A DNA stretch of 64,000 nt from Aquimarina aggregata (GTDB lineage Bacteria; Bacteroidota; Bacteroidia; Flavobacteriales; Flavobacteriaceae): NCBI RefSeq assembly GCF_001632745.1, contig NZ_LQRT01000013.1, positions 62,001 through 126,000 on the forward strand, in the 5' to 3' direction. The position numbers and the translations under genes were made by a program. Positions within the stretch are counted from its first letter, which is position 1. Every line of letters begins with the position of its first letter. The notes below the pieces were generated by a model. The model ran no database searches and had not been told where the DNA came from. It saw only the letters and a program-made list of their open reading frames with translations. Of this stretch, positions 17,474-27,006 are shown in pieces.

Positions 17474-17508
17474 CTTTTAATCTATTTAGCTATTCAGAAT
17501 AAATGCTT
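17474..17508 (+). repeat. Right 35-bp direct repeat bounding the island
   Basis: Second copy of the repeat at 15864-15898 (30 of 35 bases identical, same orientation). It lies 42 bases upstream of the methyltransferase start. Confidence 0.6.
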
Positions 17509-17550
17509 AATTTGGAGGGTAACTAACCATAATCTTTCAAAGAAGCACCT

Positions 17551-19158
17551 ATGCTCACCACCGAACAAAAACAAAAATACAGGGAAGAGCTTTTTCGTCA
17601 TTTAGACGGAATCGCAGTTGCTCCTGTTGCCTATTCATTATTCAAAAATGATATCACAAAACACCTTCTAGATCATAAAGAGACATCTGTTACACAGATA
17701 GCCTCTGCTCACAAAGCAAATGAAGGATACATTAATGTTGCCTTGCGAATCTTAGCTGCACAAGGCTGGTTAACGTATCAAAATGAAGGTAACGAAATCA
17801 TAGTTAGTATTAATGAGTATTCAAAAATCGCATTCGAGTGTTTTTATCTATATGAAGACGTTGTAGATTTACTTGAGTATTCTGGTAAATTTCATCCAAG
17901 AAAATTTGAAATCGAACCTTTTTATAAACTTGAAAAATTATTCAAGAAGTACCAAGATCGTTTTAACCTCACACCTTCTTCAGAAAATACAACTAATCAA
18001 ATTCAAAACCAAATTCTTAAACATATTGAAGGTATCCTTGTAGGGCCTACTGTTGTTCATTTAGGCATGGGAGGTATGTTTCATAAATATTTTATGGAAG
18101 CATCTTTTAGTGCTGATGAATACCATCAACACCCTAAAAGCTTTAACACCATACTCACATTTCTATCTGGCTTAGGTTGGTTTTCAAAGTCTAACAATCA
18201 CTATACGTTCACAGAAAAAGGTTTATTTTTTGCAAAAAGAGCTTCGGCTTATGGTGTCACCGTTTCATACATCCCTATGTTTAGAAAAATGAATACGTTG
18301 CTGTTTGGAGATCCTAATATTTTATGGAAAACTCAAAATGAAAGTGAGATTCATGTTGATAGAGAGATGAATGTATGGGGCAGCGGGGGTGCACATGCTA
18401 CCTATTTTGAAAAAATCGATGAAATTATAATTAGCTTGTTTAATAAACCTTTAGACGAACAACCTAAAGGCATTTTAGATATGGGATGTGGAAATGGGGC
18501 TTTTTTGATTCATCTATTTGATGTTATAGCATCAAAGACACTTCGAGGCAAACACTTAGACGATCACCCATTATTTCTAGTTGGTGCAGATTACAATAAA
18601 GCTGCTCTAAAGGTAACCCGTGCAAACCTTGTTCAAGCTGACATATGGGCCAAAGTAATTTGGGGAGATATTAGTGATCCTGATTTACTTCAAAAAGACT
18701 TAAAAAAGAATTATCAAATTGAATTGAAAGACCTATTATCGGTTCGTACATTCCTAGATCATAATAGAATTTGGAGCCAACCAACCACTACATTAGACGC
18801 TCCTAGTATTTCTACTGGAGCTTTTTCGTATAGAGGAAAACGACTAAACAATGATGATGTTGAGCGCAATTTAAAAGATCACTTACAAAACTGGGAACCT
18901 CACATTGCAAAATTTGGCCTAATCATTATTGAGCTACACACTATCTCTCCATCATTAACAGCAAAAAACATTGGCAAAACAGCTGCTACTGCATATGACG
19001 CCACTCACGGGTTCTCGGACCAATACATTTTAGAAATTGCTTCTTTTCTTAAAATAGTTAAAGAAGTTGGCTTAGAAAGTGAGAATACCTATTTTTCAAA
19101 ATTCCCGGACTCTGATCTGGCTACGGTTAGCATTAACTATCTTATTAAAAATCATTAA
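17551..19158 (+). CDS. Class I SAM-dependent methyltransferase with duplicated N-terminal domain
   Basis: This 535-residue protein has a methyltransferase domain in its second half: motif I LDMGCGNGAF with Asp at residue 310, then VGADYNKAALKVTRANL, consistent with SAM binding. The first ~230 residues hold two related winged-helix-like units, each opening with the pattern HL/IxGIxVxPxxxxL (HLDGIAVAPVAYSLF and HIEGILVGPTVVHLG) and ending in a GW(L/F) turn. The architecture recalls the AprA-type methyltransferases of polyketide pathways, which is a recollection and not proven. An aldo/keto reductase gene starts 38 bases downstream on the same strand and is probably co-transcribed. The substrate is unknown. 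Confidence 0.75.
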   Translation: MLTTEQKQKYREELFRHLDGIAVAPVAYSLFKNDITKHLLDHKETSVTQIASAHKANEGYINVALRILAAQGWLTYQNEGNEIIVSINEYSKIAFECFYLYEDVVDLLEYSGKFHPRKFEIEPFYKLEKLFKKYQDRFNLTPSSENTTNQIQNQILKHIEGILVGPTVVHLGMGGMFHKYFMEASFSADEYHQHPKSFNTILTFLSGLGWFSKSNNHYTFTEKGLFFAKRASAYGVTVSYIPMFRKMNTLLFGDPNILWKTQNESEIHVDREMNVWGSGGAHATYFEKIDEIIISLFNKPLDEQPKGILDMGCGNGAFLIHLFDVIASKTLRGKHLDDHPLFLVGADYNKAALKVTRANLVQADIWAKVIWGDISDPDLLQKDLKKNYQIELKDLLSVRTFLDHNRIWSQPTTTLDAPSISTGAFSYRGKRLNNDDVERNLKDHLQNWEPHIAKFGLIIIELHTISPSLTAKNIGKTAATAYDATHGFSDQYILEIASFLKIVKEVGLESENTYFSKFPDSDLATVSINYLIKNH

Positions 19159-19196
19159 AAAATAGAGTAATCTATATTCAATATTAGTAAACACAC

Positions 19197-20180
19197 ATGA
19201 ATTACAGAACTTTAGGTAAAACAGGGTATTCCATCTCTGAAATCAGCTTAGGCACATGGCAAGTAGGCGGTAAATGGGGCTCTACTTTTAACAACGCTAA
19301 TGCAGACAAAATTCTTAACACCGCAATAGACTCAGGAATCAACTTTATTGATACTGCCGATGTATACAGCGAAGGTTTAAGTGAAAAAGCTGTAGGTAGA
19401 TTGATAAAATCAAGATCCGAAAAAATATACGTCGCCAGTAAATGTGGGCGTTTTATCACCCCCCATACAAACAAAAACTATACAGCCAAGGTCTTAAGGC
19501 AATATGTCGAGGACAGTCTTACTAATCTTGGAATAGAGACACTTGATTTAATCCAATTGCATTGCCCTCCCACAGAAGTATATTATCGCCCAGAAATATT
19601 TGAAGAGTTTGACAAATTAAAAGACGAGGGTAAAATTGGTGCATTAGGAGTAAGTGTCGAAAAAGTTGAAGAGGCCATAAAAGCTATAGAATACGATAAT
19701 GTTACTACGGTTCAAATTATCTTTAATATGTTTAGACAGCGGCCAAATGAGTTATTTTTTGAACAAGCCAAAAAGAAAAATATAGGCATCATCGCAAGGG
19801 TACCTCTTGCTAGTGGGCTACTTAGTGGTAAATACTCGAAGAAAACCACTTTTCACAAAGATGATCATAGAGCTTTTAATAGAAATGGTGACGCTTTTGA
19901 CAAAGGTGAAACTTTCTCAGGAGTAGATTACAATCTAGGACTTGAAACTGTTGAACTTTTAAAACAACATTTTCCAGATGTTTCGTTACCACATTTAGCT
20001 TTAAAATGGATTTTAAATCACCCTGAAATAAGTTGTGTAATTCCTGGAGCCTCTAATGTTGAACAATTAGTATCAAATATCAGCGCCAGTAGTATAAATA
20101 ATCTTACAAATGGTGATGTCGAGACAATAAGAAATATCTATCAGGAGCATATCAAAAAATATGTTCATCAATACTGGTAA
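19197..20180 (+). CDS. Aldo/keto reductase
   Basis: A 327-residue NADPH-dependent oxidoreductase of the (beta/alpha)8 type. The catalytic tetrad can be placed: Asp in NFIDTADVY, Tyr in DVYSEG, Lys in YVASKCG and His in IQLHCPP. The C-terminal cofactor region (CVIPGASNVEQLVSN) is intact. It reduces or oxidises a carbonyl/alcohol pair. It follows the methyltransferase gene by 38 bases, and a strong terminator follows it, so the two form a short operon. Confidence 0.93.
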   Translation: MNYRTLGKTGYSISEISLGTWQVGGKWGSTFNNANADKILNTAIDSGINFIDTADVYSEGLSEKAVGRLIKSRSEKIYVASKCGRFITPHTNKNYTAKVLRQYVEDSLTNLGIETLDLIQLHCPPTEVYYRPEIFEEFDKLKDEGKIGALGVSVEKVEEAIKAIEYDNVTTVQIIFNMFRQRPNELFFEQAKKKNIGIIARVPLASGLLSGKYSKKTTFHKDDHRAFNRNGDAFDKGETFSGVDYNLGLETVELLKQHFPDVSLPHLALKWILNHPEISCVIPGASNVEQLVSNISASSINNLTNGDVETIRNIYQEHIKKYVHQYW

Positions 20181-20183
20181 AAA

Positions 20184-20216
20184 ATAAATCCCGGTTGATT
20201 AATCCGGGATTTATAA
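20184..20216. terminator. Bidirectional terminator between convergent genes
   Basis: AAATCCCGG, nine-base loop, CCGGGATTT with A and T runs on the sides, between the plus-strand aldo/keto reductase and the minus-strand small secreted protein gene. Confidence 0.8.
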
Positions 20217-20238
20217 TTCTATAAACTATTTAACAGTT

Positions 20239-20571
20239 TTATTCTTCTACTAGTCGCACTGGTAATTTAAAAGTGACTTTATCAGAACTAAAACTTGTAT
20301 GAACTTTTTTATAATTCAAACGACCTTTGATGTAATTTTCTAATACCTCACTTTCAGAATCAACAGACAACACTACGATTTCATTTTCATCATTAATCGT
20401 CAAGATAACATCAGCTATCAATTCATTTGTAATTTTAAAATTAGGTTTTTTAAGTAACCCTTTAATCTCTTGGGTCAGAACATTTTCTGTAGTAGACGGA
20501 TTAGTATTGGCATGGGCTACTGAACTGACTGCAATTATAATTGCCAGAAATAATACATTTAGTTTTTTCAT
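20239..20571 (-). CDS. Small secreted hypothetical protein
   Basis: A 110-residue protein with a clear Sec signal peptide (KKLNVLFLAIIIAVSSVAHA, cleavage after AHA). The mature part, with LLKKPNFKI and INDENEIVVLSVDSESEVLENYIKGRLNYKKV, is like the small exported proteins of Flavobacteriaceae that resemble a TonB C-terminal fold. No enzyme motif is visible. It is expected in the periplasm. Confidence 0.65.
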   Translation of the reverse strand: MKKLNVLFLAIIIAVSSVAHANTNPSTTENVLTQEIKGLLKKPNFKITNELIADVILTINDENEIVVLSVDSESEVLENYIKGRLNYKKVHTSFSSDKVTFKLPVRLVEE

Positions 20572-20723
20572 GATCTATTCGTTTTTATTGATTTATATCT
20601 ATAAGACTACGAACGATCTCAGTTTGTTACGTTAAAAAGAATCTTTAACCATTACTTAACAAAAGCTTCTTTGCTCCTAAAAAAACAACTTACATGTTTT
20701 ATCATTCTCTATTAGAGCTTTCC

Positions 20724-21230
20724 TCAGTTTCTAGTATATTGGGTTATTACTTTTTTATGATCTGGGTATTCTTTAATTAGCGCTTCTCTTTCTGCCAGCT
20801 CAAAATCATTAAAATCAAAACCAGGAGATACTGTACATCCCACCAAAGAATAACTGTTAGTATCCTTAACACTAGAAGCAAACCAACAACCTGCTGGCAC
20901 AACTAATTGCGGCAACTCTCCTTGATCCAATTGCATCCCCACGATATATTTTCTATAAACTCCATCCAAACCTATAACATGCACATATAATGATGAACCA
21001 TTATAGTAATGCCAAATTTCATCTTGTTTAATCCTATGGAATGCAGAAAAATTCTCTGACGTAAGTAAAAAATAAATTGCTGTAGCATAATTTCGATCTC
21101 CCGAAAATCCTTCACTTAAACTAGACTTAGAAATCAATCCATTACTTCTATAAGTCTCTTTATAGAAACCTCCTTCAGGATGAGGATTCATTTGTAATTT
21201 ATAAACTATGTCTTCTATTTTTTCTTTCAT
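20724..21230 (-). CDS. Cupin domain protein, DUF985 type
   Basis: A 168-residue cytoplasmic protein with GGFYKETYRS, then FHRIKQDEIWHYYNGSSLYVHVI and the PAGCWFASSV stretch, which is the DUF985 cupin pattern. His and Glu residues of the HxxxDEIWH segment would line the barrel. The family is related to predicted sugar epimerase-like enzymes, but the substrate is not known. Confidence 0.85.
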   Translation of the reverse strand: MKEKIEDIVYKLQMNPHPEGGFYKETYRSNGLISKSSLSEGFSGDRNYATAIYFLLTSENFSAFHRIKQDEIWHYYNGSSLYVHVIGLDGVYRKYIVGMQLDQGELPQLVVPAGCWFASSVKDTNSYSLVGCTVSPGFDFNDFELAEREALIKEYPDHKKVITQYTRN

Positions 21231-21252
21231 AATGATTTACACTATTATATGA

Positions 21253-21290
21253 CAAAAAAAAAGAAGCGATCTAGATAGATCGCTTCGAAT
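21253..21290 (-). terminator. Terminator of sucC
   Basis: GAAGCGATCT, AGAT, AGATCGCTTC forms a perfect 10-bp stem. On the minus strand it is followed by a run of nine or more T, and it lies 29 bases after the sucC stop. Confidence 0.85.
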
Positions 21291-21314
21291 ATATAGTATA
21301 CAATCTATAAAGTA

Positions 21315-22508
21315 CTACGCCAATACAGCCTGTACTTTATCAGCAGCTTCTTGGAATTGTACAGCACTTTGTACATCTAATCCACTACTATCGATTAATT
21401 CTTTAGCTATATCAGCATTTGTTCCTTGTAAACGAACAATAATAGGAACTTTGATTGCATCACCCATATTTTTGTATGCATCAACCACTCCTTGAGCGAC
21501 TCTATCACAACGAACAATTCCTCCGAATATATTAATCAGAATTGCCTTTACATTAGGATCTTTTAAAATAATTCTAAACGCTTCTTCAACACGTTTAGCA
21601 TCTGCAGTACCTCCTACATCAAGAAAGTTTGCTGGTTCTCCACCTGCTTGCTTAATCAAATCCATTGTAGCCATTGCAAGACCGGCACCGTTAACCATAC
21701 AACCAACATTTCCATCAAGGTCAACATAATTAAGTCCCACTTCATTTGCTTCGACTTCAATAGGATTCTCCTCGCGGATATCTCTCATATCCACATAATT
21801 CTTATGACGGTATAATGCATTATCATCAATAGTCACTTTTGCATCAACTGCCATGATCTTATCATCACTTGTTTTAAGAACAGGGTTAATTTCAAATAAA
21901 GACGCATCTGATTTTACATATGCCGTATATAATGCCATTACGAATTTTGTCATTTCTTTAAATGCAGTACCACTTAATCCTAAATTAAATGCTACTCGAC
22001 GTGCTTGAAAAGGGAGTAACCCAACAGATGGATCTACTTCTTCAGTAAAAATCAAATGAGGTGTTTCTTCTGCAACAGTTTCAATATCCATTCCTCCTTC
22101 TGTAGAATACATAATCATATTACGCCCAGAAGTACGGTTTAATAAAACTGACATATAGAACTCATCTGGTTCACTATCCCCAGGATAATATACATCTTCA
22201 GCAACTAATACTTGGTGAACTTTCTTACCTTCTGCAGAAGTTTGCGGTGTAATCAAATTCATACCAATGATCTGACCAGCAATCTCTTCAACTTCTTTAA
22301 GGTTTTTTGCAAGTTTAACTCCACCACCTTTTCCTCGTCCACCTGCGTGTACTTGCGCCTTAATAACATGCCATCCTGTACCGGTTTCAGCAGTTAATTG
22401 TTTAGCTGCAGCTACAGCTTCATTAGCATTTTGAGCAACAAGACCGCGCTGAATACGCACGCCAAAGCTGCTTAATATCTCTTTACCCTGATATTCGTGT
22501 AAGTTCAT
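21315..22508 (-). CDS. sucC: Succinyl-CoA synthetase (ADP-forming) beta subunit
   Basis: SucC makes ATP (or GTP) while converting succinyl-CoA to succinate in the TCA cycle, with SucD as partner. The protein has 397 residues, the usual length. MNLHEYQGKEIL starts the ATP-grasp domain, followed by QVHAGGRGKGGGVKLAKN, FEINPV and, near the C-terminus, the GGIVRCDRVA loop and IIVRLQGTN that form the subunit interface. sucD is not next to it; the gene has its own terminator and appears monocistronic, which is common in Bacteroidota. Confidence 0.98.
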   Translation of the reverse strand: MNLHEYQGKEILSSFGVRIQRGLVAQNANEAVAAAKQLTAETGTGWHVIKAQVHAGGRGKGGGVKLAKNLKEVEEIAGQIIGMNLITPQTSAEGKKVHQVLVAEDVYYPGDSEPDEFYMSVLLNRTSGRNMIMYSTEGGMDIETVAEETPHLIFTEEVDPSVGLLPFQARRVAFNLGLSGTAFKEMTKFVMALYTAYVKSDASLFEINPVLKTSDDKIMAVDAKVTIDDNALYRHKNYVDMRDIREENPIEVEANEVGLNYVDLDGNVGCMVNGAGLAMATMDLIKQAGGEPANFLDVGGTADAKRVEEAFRIILKDPNVKAILINIFGGIVRCDRVAQGVVDAYKNMGDAIKVPIIVRLQGTNADIAKELIDSSGLDVQSAVQFQEAADKVQAVLA

Positions 22509-22650
22509 ACTATTATTTTTTTGCCTTTTTTATAGGAGTCCCAAAAATATGAAAAGTGAAGTTACTGTGCCAATCTTTTATCGTAAAAAACATCGAAGAT
22601 ATATCTTACAAAAATTCGCTTTAAAAAGTTTTAAAAAACAATACGGGATA

Positions 22651-23286
22651 TCACAATTTAAAATTTTCAAAATCTAAAGGATCAAAGTTTCTAAAATGAC
22701 CATTCATTTGTATCACTTCTTTGGCCCTATTCATTTCACGAACAACAGGAATTGTTATTTTTAAATGTCCGATAAGATAATTTAATCGTTCCAATTCACT
22801 TCGCAATGTTAACAAATGATACTCTTGATGTAATGCTAAACCTATTTTATGCGCTACCTGGTAACTTATAAAAGGAATATCAAAAGAAGGTGGGTTTTCT
22901 ATGGTAAGTTCTACGTACAAAATCGCTATATTTTTTAATAGCTCTTCTTGCAACTCTTCTGCGGTACTATCATTATCGGTTAAAAACTCAACATCACCTC
23001 CTGCATATAGTTTACCTGGAAACCGTTTAAAGAAATTCTTAATTCTAAAAATTCTAGTTCCAACACAAACCACATCACTTTCTCCTTTTTCATACTTCTT
23101 AGACACTTTTTGAAGCTTTACTTCTGTACCATAATCTAATTTATTGTTTATATACGTTGGAACACCAAAAGAAATACCATCATTTTCGCAATCATTAATT
23201 AATTGCTGATAACGTTCTTCAAAAATATGTAAAGGCAGACGTTCACCGGGATAAACAACTGTTTGCAATGGAAAAAGAGGTAACAT
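22651..23286 (-). CDS. Lon N-terminal (LON substrate-binding) domain protein
   Basis: A 211-residue cytoplasmic protein starting LPLFPLQTVVYPGERLPLHIFEERY, the start of the Lon substrate-binding (PUA-like) domain, with a helical C-terminal half. It has no AAA+ or protease part, so it is not a Lon protease itself. Such stand-alone proteins are common in Bacteroidota and their role is not established. Confidence 0.9.
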   Translation of the reverse strand: MLPLFPLQTVVYPGERLPLHIFEERYQQLINDCENDGISFGVPTYINNKLDYGTEVKLQKVSKKYEKGESDVVCVGTRIFRIKNFFKRFPGKLYAGGDVEFLTDNDSTAEELQEELLKNIAILYVELTIENPPSFDIPFISYQVAHKIGLALHQEYHLLTLRSELERLNYLIGHLKITIPVVREMNRAKEVIQMNGHFRNFDPLDFENFKL

Positions 23287-23439
23287 GTTTTTTTATTAAA
23301 AATACTAATTAACCATCTTTATCACGCTTAAACACAAGTTAAAAATCTCAAAATCTATCGTTATAGTAGATTTTTTAGATAACTGGCGCTGATATCTCTA
23401 ATTTTATTGATAATTTCGTAGGCTTAAATTCGTGACACG

Positions 23440-24672
23440 ATGGAAAATGAAAATTTATTAGCAATTGCAAAAGAATTTGGGAGTCCGGTATATGTATACG
23501 ACTCTTCAAAAATTATTTCACAGTATAATCGCCTTTCTGGAGCGTTTAAGAAGGTCAAACGATTAAAACTGAATTATGCAGTCAAGGCACTGTCTAATCT
23601 TGCAATTTTAAAGCTAATGAATTCGTTAGGAGCGGGATTAGACACTGTATCTGTTCAGGAAGTTAAACTAGGATTACTTGCAGGTGTAAAACCGAGTAAT
23701 ATCATTTTTACACCAAACGGTGTTTCCTTAGAAGAAATAGAACAAGTATCTGCTATGGGGGTTCAAATTAATATTGATAACCTATCTATTCTCGAGCAAT
23801 TTGGAACAAAACACCCTAAAGTACCTGTATGCATCAGAGTTAATCCTCATGTAATGGCAGGCGGAAATAGCAATATTTCTGTGGGACATATTGATAGTAA
23901 ATTTGGGATATCTATTCATCAAATTCCTCATATTCTAAGAATTGTTGAAAATACTGGAATGAACATTAATGGTATACATATGCATACCGGAAGTGACATC
24001 CTAGATATCGAAGTTTTCTTATATGCAAGTGAAATATTATTCGAAACCGCAAAAAACTTTGAAAATTTAGATTTTATAGATTTTGGAAGTGGATTTAAAG
24101 TTCCTTACAAACCAGGAGATATAGAAACTAATATTGAAGAATTTGGCGAAAAACTCACCAAACGATTTAATTCATTTTGTAAAGAGTATGGAAAAGAAAT
24201 AACTTTAGGTTTTGAGCCTGGAAAATTTCTTGTTAGTGAGTCTGGTTATTTTTTAGCAAATGTCAATGTAGTTAAACAAACTACCTCTACAGTTTTTGCC
24301 GGAATTGATAGTGGTTTTAATCATTTAATAAGACCAATGTTTTATAACTCTCATCATGAAATTATAAACATCTCAAATCCAGAAGGAAAAGAGCGTTTTT
24401 ATTCTATAGTTGGTTATATATGTGAAACAGATACATTCGCTACCAATAGACGTATTTCAGAAATTAAAGAAGGTGATATTATTGCCTTTAAGAATGCTGG
24501 AGCATACTGTTTTTCTATGGCGAGTAATTACAATTCAAGATATAGACCTGCCGAAGTATTATGGCATAATGGAGAGGCGCACCTTATTCGTAAAAGAGAA
24601 GTTTTTGAAGACCTGACAAAAAATCAAGTCGATGTAGACATATTTTCTAAAGAAGCAGCATCTGTTTCTTAA
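23440..24672 (+). CDS. lysA: Diaminopimelate decarboxylase
   Basis: LysA carries out the last step of lysine synthesis, decarboxylating meso-diaminopimelate with PLP. The protein has 410 residues. Lys49 in LNYAVKALSN forms the Schiff base with PLP; HMHTGSDI, FGSGFKVPY, GFEPGKFLV and the CETDTFA segment (catalytic Cys from the partner subunit) are all present. A strong bidirectional terminator follows it, separating it from the convergent amidohydrolase gene. Confidence 0.97.
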   Translation: MENENLLAIAKEFGSPVYVYDSSKIISQYNRLSGAFKKVKRLKLNYAVKALSNLAILKLMNSLGAGLDTVSVQEVKLGLLAGVKPSNIIFTPNGVSLEEIEQVSAMGVQINIDNLSILEQFGTKHPKVPVCIRVNPHVMAGGNSNISVGHIDSKFGISIHQIPHILRIVENTGMNINGIHMHTGSDILDIEVFLYASEILFETAKNFENLDFIDFGSGFKVPYKPGDIETNIEEFGEKLTKRFNSFCKEYGKEITLGFEPGKFLVSESGYFLANVNVVKQTTSTVFAGIDSGFNHLIRPMFYNSHHEIINISNPEGKERFYSIVGYICETDTFATNRRISEIKEGDIIAFKNAGAYCFSMASNYNSRYRPAEVLWHNGEAHLIRKREVFEDLTKNQVDVDIFSKEAASVS

Positions 24673-24691
24673 GATCAGTTATGTATTAATA

Positions 24692-24733
24692 CAAAAAAAA
24701 AAGCATCGATTAGTATCGATGCTTTTTTTTGTA
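24692..24733. terminator. Bidirectional terminator lysA / amidohydrolase
   Basis: AAGCATCGAT, TAGT, ATCGATGCTT flanked by long A and T runs. The stem can be extended through the A:T runs. It separates two converging genes. Confidence 0.9.
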
Positions 24734-24743
24734 TCTATAAAAA

Positions 24744-26321
24744 CTACTCTTTGATACCTGGTTGTAGAATTTTGAAATTTTCTTTTTTCTTTGCAGCATC
24801 TACTATTCTTTTTACATCTTTCAACAAGTTTTTAGCATCATATACAACACCATCTTTGATTGTATACTTTACACCTCCTACTCTTGTTACAACATTATCT
24901 TCTGTTAACCTAATTGCTCCTGTACCATATAGAACTTTAAGGTTTTTTAGTGGATTTTCATCAATGATTACAAAATCTGCTAATTTTCCTACCTCAACAG
25001 ATCCTATTTTATCAGCGACACCTAATGCTTCGGCTCCGCTTAACGTAGCTGCTCTTATCACCTCAAGGGGATGAAAACCTGCCTCTCTCATTAATTCTAA
25101 TTCTCGAATGTAAGCAAACCCATATAATTGAAAAATAAAACCAGAATCCGAACCAACGGTTATCCTACCACCTCTATTCTTATATTCATTTATAAAAGTC
25201 ATCCATAACCTATAATTTTCTTTCCAAGCTACTTCTTGCTCTGTACCCCAATCATGCCAATAGGATCCATGAGAAATTTTACTTGGCTGATAAAACCTCC
25301 AAAGTGACGGTAACGTATATAGCTCATGCCACTCTGCTCTTCTTGCCCTTTGCAAATCCCTACTCGCTTCGTAAATATTAAAAGTTGGATCTATTGTAAA
25401 ATCAAGTTCTAAAAGCTCATTCATTACTTTGTTCCAATGATCAGAAAATGGCTTTGCAGCTTGCTTCCAAAGTTTTCCTGCCTCTTCGAATCGGTCTTGC
25501 TCGTTTTGGTAATTATAGTCTAATGGATATTGTTGAACGGTTTTATCTTCAAACAAAGCTTCTGGTAATCCATACCAGTGCTCCATAGAGGTCAACCCAG
25601 CTCTCGCAGAATTCAAAACATTCCATCTTGCTACATCAGTTTGTGCATGATGACAAGCAGAACGCAATCCTAGTTTTTTATTCTCATCTAATGCTGCTGA
25701 CATAATTTCTGGGGCAGCTCCAAATAACTTTATCCCATCAGCTCCTCTCTTTGCATTTTCTCTAACCCAATTCCTTGCCATTTCGGGTGTACTAATCGGG
25801 GCTTCACTTCCTTCACCAAAGCCTGTATACGCAAAGATTCTTGGGGCTACAATTTCGTTTTTGATACTAGATTTTTTTAATTCCAAAGTCCAACCCAAAC
25901 CTCTACCACTTGGTTCTCGAACTGTAGTAACCCCATGCGCCATCCATAACTTAAACACATAATCAGCATCAGCTCCTTGAGCAACACCACCTATATGTCC
26001 ATGCATGTCGACAAACCCTGGCAGGAGATACATTCCTTCTACATCAATTTCTTTTCCTCCGGCTTTTAAAATTGGTCTTCTGTCGTTTTTAATAGGCACT
26101 CCTGGATACCCCACTACTTTAATCTCTTTTATCACATTATTTTCTACAACAATATCTAATGGACCTCTTGGAGGGGATCCATTACCATTGATTAAAGTTA
26201 CCCCACGAATAATAAGTTGTTTAAATGGTCCTTCAGAAAATTCTTGAGCAAAAGACAGGTTGAATATTACATTAAAAACAAAACAAACGAGTAGTGATTT
26301 TTCTATTTTCATGGTTAGCAA
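24744..26321 (-). CDS. Secreted amidohydrolase family protein
   Basis: A metal-dependent hydrolase of up to 525 residues. The likely start is the second Met (MKIEKSLLVC), since it gives a normal signal peptide ending NLSFAQ. The metal-binding HxH is in DMHGHIGG, further His residues are in ACHHAQTD and SMEHWYG, and the late Asp is in TVGSDSGF. The last part (GKLADFVIID) is typical of imidazolonepropionase/prolidase-like amidohydrolases. It probably acts in the periplasm on an amide or cyclic compound; the substrate cannot be read from sequence. Confidence 0.88.
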   Translation of the reverse strand: MLTMKIEKSLLVCFVFNVIFNLSFAQEFSEGPFKQLIIRGVTLINGNGSPPRGPLDIVVENNVIKEIKVVGYPGVPIKNDRRPILKAGGKEIDVEGMYLLPGFVDMHGHIGGVAQGADADYVFKLWMAHGVTTVREPSGRGLGWTLELKKSSIKNEIVAPRIFAYTGFGEGSEAPISTPEMARNWVRENAKRGADGIKLFGAAPEIMSAALDENKKLGLRSACHHAQTDVARWNVLNSARAGLTSMEHWYGLPEALFEDKTVQQYPLDYNYQNEQDRFEEAGKLWKQAAKPFSDHWNKVMNELLELDFTIDPTFNIYEASRDLQRARRAEWHELYTLPSLWRFYQPSKISHGSYWHDWGTEQEVAWKENYRLWMTFINEYKNRGGRITVGSDSGFIFQLYGFAYIRELELMREAGFHPLEVIRAATLSGAEALGVADKIGSVEVGKLADFVIIDENPLKNLKVLYGTGAIRLTEDNVVTRVGGVKYTIKDGVVYDAKNLLKDVKRIVDAAKKKENFKILQPGIKE

Positions 26322-26457
26322 TTAAAATACATTTCGATTTATGAATAAACTTACAGAATTCAATACAAAACCAAGGCTCTTCTTTCAAAAAAAACAACAA
26401 ACCACCGGTAATTACATCAAAAACAATTACTTAACACCTGCGCAATACATTTTTCTT

Positions 26458-26465
26458 TACTTTTG
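26458..26465 (+). promoter_or_regulatory. Candidate -7 element (TACTTTTG) of the START-like gene
   Basis: TACTTTTG matches TAnnTTTG and lies 25 bases before the ATG at 26491, a normal leader length. A good -33 TTG is not seen. Confidence 0.35.
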
Positions 26466-26490
26466 ACTTTCAATCAAATCACGTATAATC

Positions 26491-27003
26491 ATGGGAAAAT
26501 TAACATGGAATTCATTTACGAAAAAAATATACATTCACACCTCTGCTAAAAATCTATATAAACTCTGGGCTACTTCAGAAGGGATTACTTCATGGTTTTT
26601 AAGAGAAGCGACCTATAAGAATTCCCGCGGGGGAATTAAAAAACAATCTGAATATATTGAAAAAGGGGATTCATATGTTTGGAAATGGCATAATTGGGAT
26701 GGAGAAGAAGAAGGCACAGTACTAGAAGCTAATGGAGAAAACTATCTAGAAATTTCATTCGAATCTTCTAAGGTATCTGTTTCTTTAGAAGAAAAAAACA
26801 ACATTACTATTGTAACTTTAAAACAATTTTCTATTCCTGAAGATGATAAAAGTAAATTGCAAATACACTATGGATGTAGTAATGGTTGGACTTTCTGGCT
26901 CACCAATCTAAAAGCTTTTATTGAACATGGTATTTTATTAAATGAAGTAGAAATAAATTTAAAAGAAAATGACCTAGCAGGCTATGAATTCGTAAACATG
27001 TAA
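26491..27003 (+). CDS. START/SRPBCC-like (AHSA1-type) protein
   Basis: A 170-residue cytoplasmic protein of the SRPBCC superfamily: IHTSAKNLYKLWATSEGITSWFL opens the fold, and the long C-terminal helix holds GWTFWLTNLKAFIEHG. These proteins form a deep hydrophobic pocket for lipids or other ligands, or act as Aha1-like co-chaperones. The ligand is not known. The stop is 3 bases from the stop of the convergent DUF3820 gene. Confidence 0.85.
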   Translation: MGKLTWNSFTKKIYIHTSAKNLYKLWATSEGITSWFLREATYKNSRGGIKKQSEYIEKGDSYVWKWHNWDGEEEGTVLEANGENYLEISFESSKVSVSLEEKNNITIVTLKQFSIPEDDKSKLQIHYGCSNGWTFWLTNLKAFIEHGILLNEVEINLKENDLAGYEFVNM

Positions 27004-27006
27004 CCT

